64,000 bases of DNA, taken from positions 434,001-498,000 of the forward strand of contig NOWV01000017.1 in assembly GCA_003344405.1 (NCBI GenBank), in the 5' to 3' direction. Shown piece after piece: positions 40,079 to 53,151 of the stretch; position 1 is the stretch's first letter, and every line of letters begins with the position of its first letter. The stretch comes from Trichoplax sp. H2 (lineage: Eukaryota > Placozoa > Uniplacotomia > Trichoplacea). The notes below the pieces were generated by a model, which was not told the DNA's origin, made no database searches, and was given only the letters and a program-made list of their open reading frames with translations. Position numbers and translations under genes: made by a program.

Positions 40079-40098
40079 NNNNNNNNNNNNNNNNNNNN
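40079..40098. other. Assembly gap (20 N)
   Basis: Twenty Ns, the same placeholder length as the gap at 8181-8200. Confidence 0.99.
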
Positions 40099-40658
40099 AG
40101 TAGCGATAATTTAATTTTGACAATAGATTCTCTCCACCGTTGTGGATTGAAATAGAAAGAAATATGTGGTCCAGATAAAGATTAATCTATTAATAATTTT
40201 GTCCACTAATAAATTCTTCTGAAGCTATAGCTTATATCGTTACTGATAATTACTGAAATTGTAAAGAAGTAAAAGAGCAAAGAATTTGTCATGGTTAGTT
40301 GGTCAATAGAGTTACAGCAGTATCACCATTGATATCTATGATGATAAAATCGATATCTACAGTAATTATCGATAATCGGTAGGAGCTGGAGTAATACTGT
40401 ATATACTATCCATTAGGTCCAGATGAGAAACTTCTCTGATAGTTGAGGAAAAAATTTCGGTATCTATTTCAGCATTTTACGATAACTGGTTTAATCAGTT
40501 TCGACTAGTAATTATAATTACTTCACTGGTATCAAATCCATGCGCTTCTAGCTATAAGACTTACATCCGGCAACCAGTAGAAGGATTACCAAAATATTCT
40601 TCATGATTTTAGATAAATCGGGCCGTTTGTGCTGGTATAATATTTATTATAACTGAAA
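40099..40658. repeat. Gap-flanking copy 2 with 97 bp insertion
   Basis: Starts at the same base as copy 1 and runs to the equivalent of its end. An extra 97 bp lies at about 40308-40404, between ggtcaata and actatccatt. Scattered single-base differences elsewhere suggest an allele. Confidence 0.88.
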
Positions 40659-43021
40659 AGCAAGGTGAAAATCATTGTATTTGTGTTAAAATAAAAGCCT
40701 ATATCTCCATCCATTCAAAAAGCTCAATCTTGATATCTCTGTTGCAGACAACTTTCTCTAATATTAACGATAAGTTATGATGATAAATCTTGTTCAAGTC
40801 GCTGCATTACAGATATTACAAGAAGCTTTCATACTTACCTTCCTTATGCGAATGAAATAGACTTGTCAGAATTGATAGGAGAGTGAGCTACAGATAAGAA
40901 AAGGATTGAAGTATAATCGATTAAAGGCGTCTACACGCTCTTCCCGTTAAGTCAATTAAGAGCTAATCTAATTGACTCCCTTATGACGTCAATGGAGCTA
41001 AGTTCATGAAGAGGCGTTCCTGTTACCACCCTTTATTCAGCTAGCGATTTAGCCTTATTGATGAATCAACAGTCAATCATGATCAATAATAACGTTTGTT
41101 ATTTTTATAGGAAAATCTTATGAATAGAATTGATAATAAGCTTAAGGATAGATTGTATCATTTTAATTATCTTGATATATCGATATCATTTAGCTCGCTT
41201 TCTGTTTGTTCGATCAAAGCCAGATGAGCTACTGATTGAACAAGGCTCGAGACTGATAGCTTTTGTAAATAAATAAGCTTACAAACAACAGTTCTCTCCA
41301 TCATCCTATCCATAATATAATCGGTTCAAAAAATTTCCCAAACTTTTGATTGCAATTGTCATCATCATGCGAGCAAATTGATATACATATATCATATACG
41401 TATCTATCTTCAAAAGATCATTCTGGCCATAGTAAAAATAGAGTATAACCATGCCTAAGTTAATTTACTACTCATATTTATAATAGTGCTAAAATATCTG
41501 TGGTTCATTTGTATTATACCAGAATAACCGGTAACGTAACGTCGTAAACTTTTACAACTCCAAACAAATGAATCATCAACAGTGTTAATTACCAATAGAG
41601 ATATGAATCCTGGAAAAAGTTACTACGATTTGTACTGGTTTATTTTGGCAATAAGAGACAAAATTGGGTTAGATGGTGACGTCTAAAATCTTGCTTTTTG
41701 ATATCGTTAGGCAAACGATCGTCGATGTGGATAAGGAATAAAAATTAAATTAAATATTACATCATCTTGAACTATTCTGCTGACTACTTTTAAATAAGAC
41801 ATTACAATTGTTGGAACAACTTATTCGGAAATGTAACTTTATTTCATATAATAACAACGGCCACATTGTAATGATTAGGGCAGTAGTATAACGGATACCA
41901 ATAATAAACGCAAATAAAATAATGCCTAGGTGAACTTAGATAGATTAGAACCTTGTGATGTTCATAAAGAAGTACATCAAACAATTCGAAATTCATTGAC
42001 CTGTTGTGCAGAAGCATTCATGATATGGTAATACATTCTTTTTTTGTAACAGTTAATCAATTTAACAAAAGCAATACCAGTAGTATTGTTATAGAAATCA
42101 AAGACATCAATTCAGGAGCAATACATTAAATGTACAATGAAATAGCAGAAAGTGACGCCAAGACGATATAAAAAATTTGTATTTAAACATTGCATACATT
42201 GTGATACGATTTGATTATAAGTAAAGGTTTAAATTAAATTTTTGCACCAGGAAAAAATTGTGTAGATTGTTGAATTTCAATCTACGATACTAATTTTAGT
42301 CATTATTAGCTCAATCACTTTCGAAATTACACATTTATAGCCTCGTTACTAATGCGAAGGGAATATAAATTATTTAGAAATGATAAATAAAATTTAATTT
42401 ACGATATTAGATTCCATGCTTGATATCAACCATTGGCTTTTCTTGATTTTTTATCTAAAATAAGAATGTCCTTATTAATGACAACGCCATCGAAATACGA
42501 TAAAGCATTTCTTGTCAAGTGACAAGTTTAAATTTGGTATTAATTGATAATTGTAAATATCTCATTGCGACACTATGAATAGCTCCGTAGGATCTACAAA
42601 ATTTTTGTACACTAACTCTTTAGAAATGCCTTCTTCCAAGTAATTGCATCAGGTGACAGCGCTTGCATATTATGTTTGCAATCCTATACATAGCATAATA
42701 TATAAAGTATGTTTACAAAATTATGGTTTACAGCAATTGTTTAGTTACTACTTATTATATCATGTGCTATACTTTGCTTCCAAATGCTAATTTTCGATTT
42801 TTGACAATATCAAATTTTAGTAATATATCCTAGGTATACTATTCACTTTTGCTATCAAATTTAGGAATAACTATACAGCTGTATACAGACTAAGCTTGAT
42901 AATAGATAAATATTTTGTTTACGATAAGCGTGTTAAAAAAATCACTTGATTTATACAATGTACGATATGTATTTTGCAATTATAGCGAGAGTTACAAACG
43001 AAATTAAATAGTTAGATGGTA

Positions 43022-45221
43022 TTATAATACCTTGTGTTTAGAGCAAACCAGGGTAAAATTATCTTCATCCAAGAGGCAATCTAAAAATTGACCATATAAA
43101 CACATGAATTAAGTCATCTGATATAAATCTTACTCTCAATAGCCTAAAAAATACACTAGTCAATCAAAGATCTTGTTCGAAACATTAGTTCCCCTAATTT
43201 TACGTAATAGGCAAATTTTTAACTCTTTTGTATTACAGGAATCCAGAAATAAAAATGTTGGTCCTAACTATAAACTAGTCAAAAGACATTCTGCATGTTG
43301 ATAGTAGCGCATCATATTAAAATCTAACTATCGTATTGTATGAATAATAAAGTGTCACTTTACGAGAATAGGAAAGACTAGAATTTTATTGTAATATTAA
43401 CAGCCATAGTATCTTACCGCTTTGCCTTGAACACAAGAAGTGATATTTACGACTGCATCCCTTGTACAGACAACCTATCGTACCTCCGAATGTACCACAA
43501 ACGGAGCATTTCTATCATAGAAAATAAAAAAGAATATTAGACATTACTATTTCCTAGCTGGTAAATCGTATATTAATACTTGTTAATTTCAGTTACTAGT
43601 AAAATGACTGTTTAAGTAAGGTGTAATTCTTATACCACTCAAGGACCTGAATTTGGATTTAGTCGATGGCTATGATAGATCAATTAATTATCTAGTATAC
43701 GCGTAATGCAGTGTAACAAATAATTCAATTAATTTTTTAATGTCGCTTGTATTAATTATATAATTGGACTGTATAGATCAACTTTATAACTTCTAAATTA
43801 GCTCCGCTATCAGCATCTATTAGGTATCTTACATTAGTTCGACCAACTCTAACAGCGTCAACTAGACCGACAACTGTGTCTCCTAGCAGATAGACACCAG
43901 GCGACCAAACTATACAATCTTCGTGAACCCAGATTTCTTCTCGTTCTTTTTCAGAGAGAGAAGTTACATTTGCAATATTACTACCGGTATTTCGGTTATC
44001 AACGATACCAGTTGAGTCTAGTCGTCGGTTCACTGATTGTTGAGATTGGTGATTATTTTTAACAAAATGACCATCCATGTAGTGGAAAGGACCATATAGG
44101 GCACCCAAGATGGAATAATTACTGGGAAACCCACATAGCGAGCAGATCCATTGTTTAGGTCGTACACAAGGTAGTAAACTACTTTGACTGCCAATGTTAT
44201 TGTTTTGAGAGATAAGATGTGATGATGGTAATATATGATTTGCATCTGATGGCGCACTGTATCTATTATGACTATCGTTAGTAGTCTTCTTTTTGGATAG
44301 AATCGGCGATTGCTTTATATTTTTGACTTTCATAATATTACTACTGTGATTTTCGCCTTTTCTTCGATGACTTGATGTCGTTTTACAATTATCCATTATA
44401 ATTGGAATCGTATTTTTTCTGGGTCTACCTCTTCCCCTCTTAATAAATTGCCCTGTTTCCGGATCAATGACACCAAATACCTTTTTACTACTTGAATTTA
44501 GTATTTGTTCCTTAGTTCTGTTTTTACTACCAGGCGGTCGACCTCGCTTCCGCTTTACTATAGGCGTTGATAATTCATCTTGTTGTGTAATTATCTGTTT
44601 AGAGATTGCTAAAGTCAGTCCAGTCCTTGCTTTATTATAATTATATCAAAGTTAATCAGTGGTTCAGAGATAGCATTCTAATCTTGAATCGATATGGATG
44701 TATAAAAAACACACAGATTTTAAGTAACAAAAATTGGTACTGAAAGTAGCATGCATGATGGTTATCAATCTAGATTTCAGAAGAACGCACTGTAAATGTC
44801 CTGATTCCATCACAACTCGCGTATTTACTATTACTTGCACTTACGGTAATAGAAACAAATAAACTGATATTTGATAATGTTTGTAATAGTATTATGCTAT
44901 TTGTAAAGGGGTTACAGTTGTTTTTACATGTGCTACAGTTGAAAAGATTACTCTCTTTCTGTTGTACATTACTCGTATGATACAAATTATATTGATTTAG
45001 CCAGGCTTACCTTAAACGTAACAATTATAACTATCTAGCTGACACGGAGATACGCGTATAATTACCTGATCAGAATTGGTAATAAACTCTTCCGGCAAAG
45101 ATTCCGATTGTTGATCATCTGATTGCATGATGTTGTCTATCTTGTTAGAGATAAGTTCTTCGTCACCAATATCAACACATTTCAGTAACGACTTCACTTT
45201 ATGACGTGGTAAACATCGCAG
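43022..45221 (-). CDS. RAI1/TCF20-like extended-PHD chromatin protein (5' end not found)
   Basis: Exons in phase: 45221-45066, 44958-44845, 44594-43833, 43511-43418 and 43080-43022 (stop TAA), about 394 aa so far. The C-terminus is an extended PHD finger: WICSLCGFPSN, ALYGPFHY, WVHEDCIVWSPGVYL, then CSVCGTFGGTIGC, KGCSRKYHFLC and ENF-type NFTLVCSKHK. This is the arrangement of human TCF20 and RAI1 (WVHEDC, GATLGC, YHYPCA, ENFS..CPKHK). Just upstream lie two AT-hook-like cores, KRKRGRPPGSK and KRGRGRPRK, suited to AT-rich DNA. By family it is a nuclear chromatin or transcription regulator. Vertebrate relatives are about 1900 aa; here either the protein is much shorter or N-terminal exons upstream of 45221 are missed. 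The two 5' exons are supported only by phase and open frame. Family call is strong; model is partial. Confidence 0.83.
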
Positions 45222-46439
45222 CTAAGCAAGTGTTAAAAATACGGCCATCAGGATACATCTACTACGACATCGAAAACATGATAAATTTATAATCATAACA
45301 TCTGTTTGACTCTCTATCTTGCCGATACTATTTTGTAATATTTGTTCTATACCTCACATGTCAGCGGATACAAGGTAAATCATCTTTGCATTCTTTAAAA
45401 TTCGACATCTACCGTACTGTAGTAGTTTTCTAGGACTTGTTGATGATGATCTATTATTACAGTTAGCTTACTACAAAATTGTTCAATAACTAATATTGTG
45501 ATCCATATTGCCTTGATGTAAGTAGTTTTAATTGTAGAATGTAGTAGCTTCAAAGTTTAAACGTGACCGAGGCGAGCCTTTAGTAGATAGGTAATGGCTA
45601 CATCTTTCATGCCATATAGAGTAAGATTTAGATTAAAAGACAAACAATGTCGTTGTTGCACTGTACAGTGTACACTGTTCGATAGTAGAAAGTGTGATGA
45701 TTTATAAAACAATAAGTTTTGCTGACAAGTGAGCAAAATTGGCAACGATCCAGAGGTTCCACATGATAAAATGATATTGTGTATTACCATGCTTCAGTAA
45801 AGCACTACAGTATAATGTGCATGCATACACTAGGTACGTACACATTGAGTTAAGCAACATTGTACAGTAATGTAATCGTCTAAAATATTGTTCGTTTCTT
45901 AAGTGATCGGAAATTGGTTACTGGCTCGCAGAGTATTACTGATAGTAGATTAGTTTAAGGATCATTGAAAGGGCGAATTTCTTTCATACGCTCGTATATA
46001 CATACAATATGCCGTTTCGTATCATGTTGTGATATAACTTAACAAACGGAGAAGAAAGTTGCATGGACAATAGAATAGAATATATATGGTTCTGCACCAT
46101 TTAATGTGGTAGAGTATGCTTTGCTATCGAGTGATACCTTGACATGATATCGATTAGGGTAACAAGTCTGAGTGATATCAGGGTGAAAGATTTGAACTCC
46201 TGTACAGGTATAAGCAAAGTGTGGAGAAAACCTGATATTACGATCCACACAAAGTGAATTGACAAGGTGAAACACTGCATAATCTATCTTTCTGTATTAA
46301 CGGTGATTCAGTAATTTTTAAATCTTTCTATCAGCTACCTAGGCATGGCAGAAAATTTGATTACCTCTATATCGATGTTGTCCAAGCTGACGAATAATTT
46401 AATTTGAATGCTTTAAAACTGCAGCTCCGACTAGATATA

Positions 46440-46885
46440 CTTACGGTACTGTACAGTGTACAGTACAGTTCCGTAAGAGAGATTACAGTACATTGTACTT
46501 GGTACTGTACTGTATTGATCAGTCCTAGACCTGAGAAAGGTCCGGTCCGGTTCGGTTCGGTTCAATACCTTTATGATCTATATATTCAGCCCGGTTCAAT
46601 ACTGTAGTACTGAGTGTTATTAAGTTCTGGTCAGAAAGCGAAAAATGAAATAAAACGTATAAATATTACACAGTTTGGAGTAAAATTGGTATCCATCGAT
46701 ATGTCCTTATGGAAATATTTTTCAATTAGTCTTCAAAATTAGTCACAAAGATATGTGCTGATTTTTCTAAAACGAAATTAATCACGCTATACAGTACAGT
46801 TACTGTCCAGTAATTCAGAAACGCGACTCAGTGGACACTGTGCTGTACAGTGTGTTAAACCATCGCTTTGTACAGTACTGTACTG
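46440..46885. repeat. Clusters of palindromic GTACAGTACTGTAC-type repeat
   Basis: Two dense clusters (46446-46515 and 46790-46882) of overlapping ACTGTACAGT palindromes, with CCGGTTCGGTT-like tandem units between them. Confidence 0.75.
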
Positions 46886-48751
46886 TACACCGAGCAGAAA
46901 ATTGAAAACATTTTTATTTATTTTTTCCATACTAACAGTGAATATTATCAATCCGAGGATTATAAAATGCAGATACTGTAAACTAATGCATAAAATATAG
47001 TGAATCGATACATAATATTACAGTCTATTTTTAAATAATAATCTAGATGTAATAATAATATATCTATTTTATTATGTAAAAGTAGAGGGGCTATTAAAAG
47101 GGGAGAGGCAAAAGTTGTGCACGATTTAGATTTATCATTTATTATAGGATGTCGCAATGAAAGCACCCAATTTAAAGTTGGAGCATTTTTTGTCAAATGC
47201 TGTAAGTATGTAGATTCTATGTTTTGTATATATAAAGACAGGAATTGTTCGAATCTATAGTAGTACAAAATTAGGAACTACATTACTACCCTATACGTTA
47301 TCATGACGTTATAACCTTCAATTCTATGAATTGCAAACGTACATAATTATTTTGCCCTGGGTACCCGTTTTCAATTTTTCGTTAAGATGATCAATTATAC
47401 CCATTAGCATCAAGTGTACAGTTTACATGTACGTATGGTACAATAAAGACCTGATTATCTAATTAACTACGTACTGTAGTACACTATTGACTACAGTACT
47501 GGTGTCATAAATTCCTCAATTTATTTATTTATTTACTAATCACGGCCATACCTTGTACTGTGCAGAACTACTCAGTTTCGCGAATGATATCATTAATTAA
47601 TGCAACATCACACACTTAGTATGTACAAGTACAGTATAGTAAAAGTATTTTTTTTGTTTACATACCAGTGTTGAGTAATAACTATTTTATGCTAGCAACA
47701 TTCTAATGTATTGTGCTTGTTAAAGTATGATGTAGTAAATTTGAAACTACGTTTTTACCCTCATTATGTTGTGAACGCAGTGTGAGGTAAAGTGTAGTAA
47801 AGTTAGGATTGCTATGAAATAAATATGTATTTTCTAAATGTCTAATGACTCAAATGATTTAGCTTCACTACTGTACAATTATAAGCATACGCACTACACG
47901 ATACTTACGGATTGAAATGATAGAACTCCAGCTAATTCAAATATTCGACTGTACTTTCGACAGTGGAATGAAGATAGCCAGTCTTCAATTTCCTTCGTCA
48001 TTCAAAGATATACACTTATAGTCAGTGCCTTCCAAAGTACCTTCCTGATTGTAAACAAGAGATTAATAGGGCTACATGCATGTATGTGTTGGACGAAAAT
48101 AAATATAATAATCAAATAACTAGAATGGCTAATAAATTCCCTTTCAATTCCTACTCTTGAAGCCGATGATTGAATTTACCGTTAATTTACAATATGTCTA
48201 TGCGTCATATAGACAGTATTTGTATTCAGGTAATACAGTTGCCAAGTTAAGTACTTTAACTATCGAACCACCAGCAATCTTCTATTTACAGTCAGTATGG
48301 TTAATAAGCAAATAGTTTAAAAAGTTCCAAGCTGATCGATATAGCAATCCTTTCATACAATTAAAATATCTGTGAACTTACTGACGTGTCACAGTTTCAC
48401 TAATTAAAATTTTCGATCTCAGTACTGTCTTTGTACGCACTTCTATGACGAATATACTATAATTATAGCGAGAGTAGACCATCGATAATTCCCGACAACA
48501 AAAAAGGACTTTCGAAATTTGAAAGCTTTAAAATTGCCTTAGTGGTTTTTTAGAAGTTTTCTACTTTACTGTTGAAGAAACTACCCAATCCATAGCTTAC
48601 GCCATGGAGATTTCTATGGCAGGCAGGTAAGGCGAATCGTTTGCATTAATACGCGTATTCAAGCGTTTTTATTACGGTATTGCAAACTGAACGAACTGAA
48701 CGCCGCGCCGTTAAACCGTATCACATTGTACGGACTAACGGACGGTACTGG

Positions 48752-49562
48752 TCCATATTATTGAATCTATTTTGGCGTGATGTCAGTAATTCTGCACATG
48801 TCCTGCAAGGTATTAGTTTTAGCTAATAATTATATTTTCTGTTTATTGATGGCTTACTTACTTACTTGGGAATAAGATACTAATTTATTTATTACGGCGA
48901 TATACTGGTATTAACTACTGTGGTGATTCATCCAGATCGAGCCAGCCCGGTGAGTGAATTACTCGTGTGATGCATAGTCCATACTATTGAATTCATTTCG
49001 GAGTGATGTCAGTAATTCTGCACATGTCCTGCGTGGTATTATTTTTAGCTGATAATTATATTTTCTATTTATTGATGGCTTATTTACTTACTTGGGAATA
49101 AGTTACTAATTTATTTATTACGGCAATATACTGGTACTACTGTGGTGATTCATCCCGATCGGTGAGTGAATTACTCGAGCGATGCTAGTCCATACTATTG
49201 AATTTATTCTGGCATAATGTCAGTAATTCTGCACATGTCCTGCAAGGTATTAGTTTTAGCTGATAATTATATTTTCTATTCGTTGATGGCTTACTTACTT
49301 ACTTGGGAATAAGTTACTAGTTTATTTATTACGGCAATATTCTGCTACTACTGTGGTAATTCATCCCGATCGAGCCGGCCTGGTGAGTGAATTACTCGTG
49401 TGATGTATAGTCTATACTATTGAGTTCATTCTGGCGTGATGTCAGTAATTCTGCACATGTCCTGGGTGGTATTATTTTTAGCTGATAATTATATTTTCTA
49501 TTTATTGATGGCTTACTTACTTACTTGGGAACAAGTTACTTATTTATTTATTACGGTGATGC
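48752..49562. repeat. Four tandem copies of a ~220 bp unit
   Basis: The landmark cagtaattctgcacatgtcc occurs at about 48784, 49010, 49221 and 49443. Each is followed by gataattatattttct and gcttacttacttacttggga. Units share most positions; the last is incomplete. It is not coding. Confidence 0.9.
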
Positions 49563-52194
49563 ATTGTTGCAAACTGCAACGTGGCAGCAGTGATTAAACG
49601 TTTAATATTAATTTGTATATCTTCTTGACGTTGAGTCGATCGTCTTGGACAAGATTGCGCACATCAGCAGTCCCTCAAAAAAGTCTCCTTTTATTAAGCA
49701 TTAGGATAATCCCTTATAGTTAAGAAGAATTGTGCTCAGCATTGTTAAAACAACATATTACAATCATATGCTACGCTTATCTGATTAGTCCGCTATATAA
49801 TTTATCTGTCATCCTTTCTAAAAATTGTAATAAGTTCTATGCAGTTTAACTGCTTGCCTTGGAGTTTGCAAAGAAACCTTTCCATATTAAATCTGTGCCG
49901 TCTGATCTTACACGCATATGGAACGCATGAAAGCCTTAAAGCCGATTCTTAACTGTATAATAAATCGTCAAATCTGAAAAGACTTATCATTGCTCATGTC
50001 ATATATAAAGGATGTTTATTTTACTTTTTCTTCTTCCAAACATCCATGAAAAGATAATTAATCGAAATATTTAATTTATTTACAGAAGTACTGACTGTTC
50101 AGTACTGATCTTAGTAAGTTACACTGTCTTGTGTAGTGCAGTAGTCAAAGGTCAAATTTTTTGGTATTTGCATTGTATAGTTGCATAGTAATTAGTTCGT
50201 TTAAACTGTATTTATATTTTACTTGCAGCTGCTGTACTGTCTTTATGTACTAATAAACACTACTGACCCTAACGTCAGTTGAAGATGAATTAAATTAAAA
50301 TTTGCCTTACCTAATCGTAAAATTTTTTACTTCGGACAATGTACGCCTATGCGAAACGAAGTAATGATATGTTCAATCCGGTAAGGTATTTCAATCTCTG
50401 TATATATACACTTTTAAATAATAGAAATACTCGGTTAAAATAAATCTTTTATCACCTTTGAAATGTAAATCACCGTAAAAACCTAGAAAATAGGCTGTAT
50501 ATTTATAACAGATATACGCATGTATTTATTGTATTCTAAATTTGTTTACACTTAACTCTTAGGACTTCCGTGATTATTCTAACTGTAACTCAAATCAGAT
50601 TGTCATATTTAATAGTAAATACAGCATAGTGCTGATCATTACAAGATGCTGTACTCACTTTCTAAATTTAGATTATACTGTACAATAGTTGCTCACAAAA
50701 TAGAAAGTTTGCTATGATATATCAAATGATGACTCTAACCGAAAACGAACAATAATTTTCTTGTTAAAACTCTGGATAAGTTACGGGCATATCGGGCTTT
50801 ATCTAACAGCAATTATAATGCATAATACGCGTAAATGCATAAAGGTATAAAATGTGGAAATTTATCCACTAAGTCTGTCTATGTATGCAAAATGAGTGGC
50901 AAGCGACTAAAGACACATTGATAAAGAAATTAATAATTAGCTTTCTTGATATCCAATAAGGTTTAGCGTTATACAACATCATAACGTACTCAAAAATTAG
51001 TAGATTAAATGCACCTGATATAGAGAAGTCGGATTAAATTATTTATGATTTAGTTACCATGATTTATTCAGACTAAAGATATTGACTTACCATAATGATG
51101 ACATTTGTAATTGTCATTAATGATGGCGAAAACACCTGCGAACTCAAATTAAGACTTCGTCAATGAGTTACAGCTGTCATCTGCCTTTCTTATTTTCTAC
51201 AGATGCGTTGTCAAAATGATGCACCATTATCCCTATGTTGTGTTAGCGTATAACATTTTAGAACATAATATTTAAATCTTAATGTTATGTTTATCACTGA
51301 TGTCGATACCTTTATAGATACAAAAATAATATAATAATAATAGGGTTAGAATCGTACAGTAAATTTTATTCGACATCTTAGCAATATACGATGTAAATCA
51401 GATAACTTGATTCTGAACACTTATCACTTTAAGCTGCTAAACTGGTTCGGCCAACTCTGACTCATTACAGTCCTAGATCCCAGATATTATACTCGATATG
51501 GTAATACATCACTGAATTATCTAAAACTGATTTCGTGTAATAATATAGTATTTATTCATGAAGTATTATTGTTGCTGTTGCTTCCTCATAAATATATAAA
51601 TCGAAATTCGATATGTTAAGCTGGCTGAATAACATTGTCATTTTATGCGAAAGAGCTGCATAAGCTAACCTATAATTGTGGATATAAAGTCAATTTCATT
51701 GGTTCTTAATTGTATCATAGCTGAACAATTACTAAATTCATACCAAAGTTTATGATTGAGTGACAGATTCGATGTTACAAGAAATTGTACGTTATTAATA
51801 TTTTATCAATCCTTTTGCAAATCTGTACCTGGTACACATTCACTACTATTGTGTCGAAAATTCACATTAATAGTAAATAGATATGGCATGCTGTAAATAT
51901 CGTTGCAGTCGTAAACTCTATGATCTAGGAGTAAAATAAACAGATTGCAGCGATTGGTGTTGAAAAGAGATAAAGTACAAAGATTGACATATTTGGCGAT
52001 GTAGAGTATACTACAAGATTCTTTTTTTCAATATACGCTGTTAATAGTAACAGGAGTATGGATTTGTAGGGTCAAAATTTATACATTTGCTTACATTCAT
52101 AAGCAATTTTTCAACTATGTTAGGAAAAAATTTAAATTATATTTAAGTATATTTTAATAGTTCGCTAATTCATCGGATTTTGTTTAATTTCAAT

Positions 52195-53151
52195 ATGGTT
52201 AACGACACTACATCAAATATTACCTCCCAGAGCTATTCTACCGTTACGGTTATATCTGTTCTAAGTTACGTGATTTTAATGATAGTCACCGTTTCAGGAA
52301 ACGCCTTGGCGCTGAGAGTATTCCATCGATATGTCGAACTTCGAACACCGGTAAACTATTTGTTAATTAATCTAGCCATTGCGGATATATTAAAAGGAGG
52401 AATACAAGATGGACTTGTTCTTTGTGGATTATTAACACCTGATTGGGGGTATAATCGGGTTATATGCAATGTTAGTGGATTTATGTTATCAGCTTTCCAC
52501 GTCGGGACAATTTTCACATTGACTTTGACAGGAATATTCCGTTATCTTATTGTTGTAAACTCCATGAAACATTGGATTACCAGAAAAGTGGTAGTTGCAG
52601 CTATTTTAGTCATTTGGTTATATGCTTGTTTAATAGCTTTCTTACCCATTTTGGGATGGAACCACTATACATATGATAAGATGCAACTTTTATGCTTGCC
52701 TAACATTACAATGGAAATCTCTTATCCGATATTTGCAATAACGGTGGATATTATGGTACCCATCTTCCTTTTAGGGTATTGTTATTTAAGGGTTTATATG
52801 GTCATGAGACAAAACATGCGGCGTACCACAGTCACTTTACATGGAAAAACTCGATCTAGATCGTATTCTCGCTTGCATAAAAGAGAGGTACAGATGACAC
52901 GAATGATGTTTTCCGTTTACTTAGCATTTGTAATATGTTATATACCTTATGTAATTCAGGCATATGTTCTGATACCACTGCAAATAGATGTACCAAATGT
53001 TATAGTCTTTCTTACAGGTTATATTTTAAATACTAATAGTGCTATAAATCCGTTTTTGTATGGATTCACTTCGGAAAAATTTCGTCAAGTTTACAGTGCC
53101 TATTTATGTTGTTTATTTTCGTGCCGAAAACGGGTTATGCCTAGTCGCTAA
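52195..53151 (+). CDS. Intronless class A (rhodopsin-type) GPCR
   Basis: A single exon of 318 aa. The ATG at 52195 is used because the frame upstream has no earlier ATG. Two N-glycosylation sequons lie before TM1 (Asn3, Asn8). Class A landmarks are in order: G35-N36 in TM1, NLAIAD with Asp64 in TM2, Cys91 at the top of TM3, FRY at 115-117 in place of DRY, Trp141 in TM4, Cys167 in the second extracellular loop, Pro189 in TM5, CYIP (248-251) replacing CWxP in TM6, and NPFLY (285-289) in TM7. Cysteines after helix 8 may be palmitoylated. Position 7.43, where opsins carry the retinal lysine, is Asn279, so it does not bind retinal through a Schiff base. The ligand is unknown. An AATAAA at 53264-53269 could be the polyadenylation signal. 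Confidence 0.93.
   Translation: MVNDTTSNITSQSYSTVTVISVLSYVILMIVTVSGNALALRVFHRYVELRTPVNYLLINLAIADILKGGIQDGLVLCGLLTPDWGYNRVICNVSGFMLSAFHVGTIFTLTLTGIFRYLIVVNSMKHWITRKVVVAAILVIWLYACLIAFLPILGWNHYTYDKMQLLCLPNITMEISYPIFAITVDIMVPIFLLGYCYLRVYMVMRQNMRRTTVTLHGKTRSRSYSRLHKREVQMTRMMFSVYLAFVICYIPYVIQAYVLIPLQIDVPNVIVFLTGYILNTNSAINPFLYGFTSEKFRQVYSAYLCCLFSCRKRVMPSR

Larger units (their letters stand above)
36286..43021. other. Long gene-poor stretch
   Basis: About 6.7 kb with only short frames on both strands. A minus-strand frame at 36969-37166 and another at 39260-39460 have no recognisable motif. It contains the second assembly gap and its duplicated flanks. Confidence 0.5.
45222..52194. other. Long gene-poor stretch
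   Basis: Contains a Cys-rich open frame on the minus strand (46275-46039) that could be an upstream exon, GTACAGTACTGTAC-type repeats (46440-46885), a short CGGTT tandem near 46545-46565, and the ~220 bp tandem array at 48752-49562. No other gene was recognised. Confidence 0.5.

Noticed and set aside
44030-44257. 75-residue frame on the minus strand
   Set aside because: Alternative frame of the large ePHD gene exon 44594-43833.
46190-46260. tRNA-like T-arm (ggagttcaaatc on the minus strand)
   Set aside because: The flanking acceptor-like pair is only about 58 nt apart and the T stem pairs badly, so a tRNA fold is not supported.
48752-49562. CRISPR-like array
   Set aside because: Units of about 220 bp are contiguous tandem repeats without short-repeat/unique-spacer structure, in animal DNA.
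52195-53151. Opsin assignment for the GPCR
   Set aside because: The retinal-binding lysine position (7.43) is Asn, so only a general class A call is justified.
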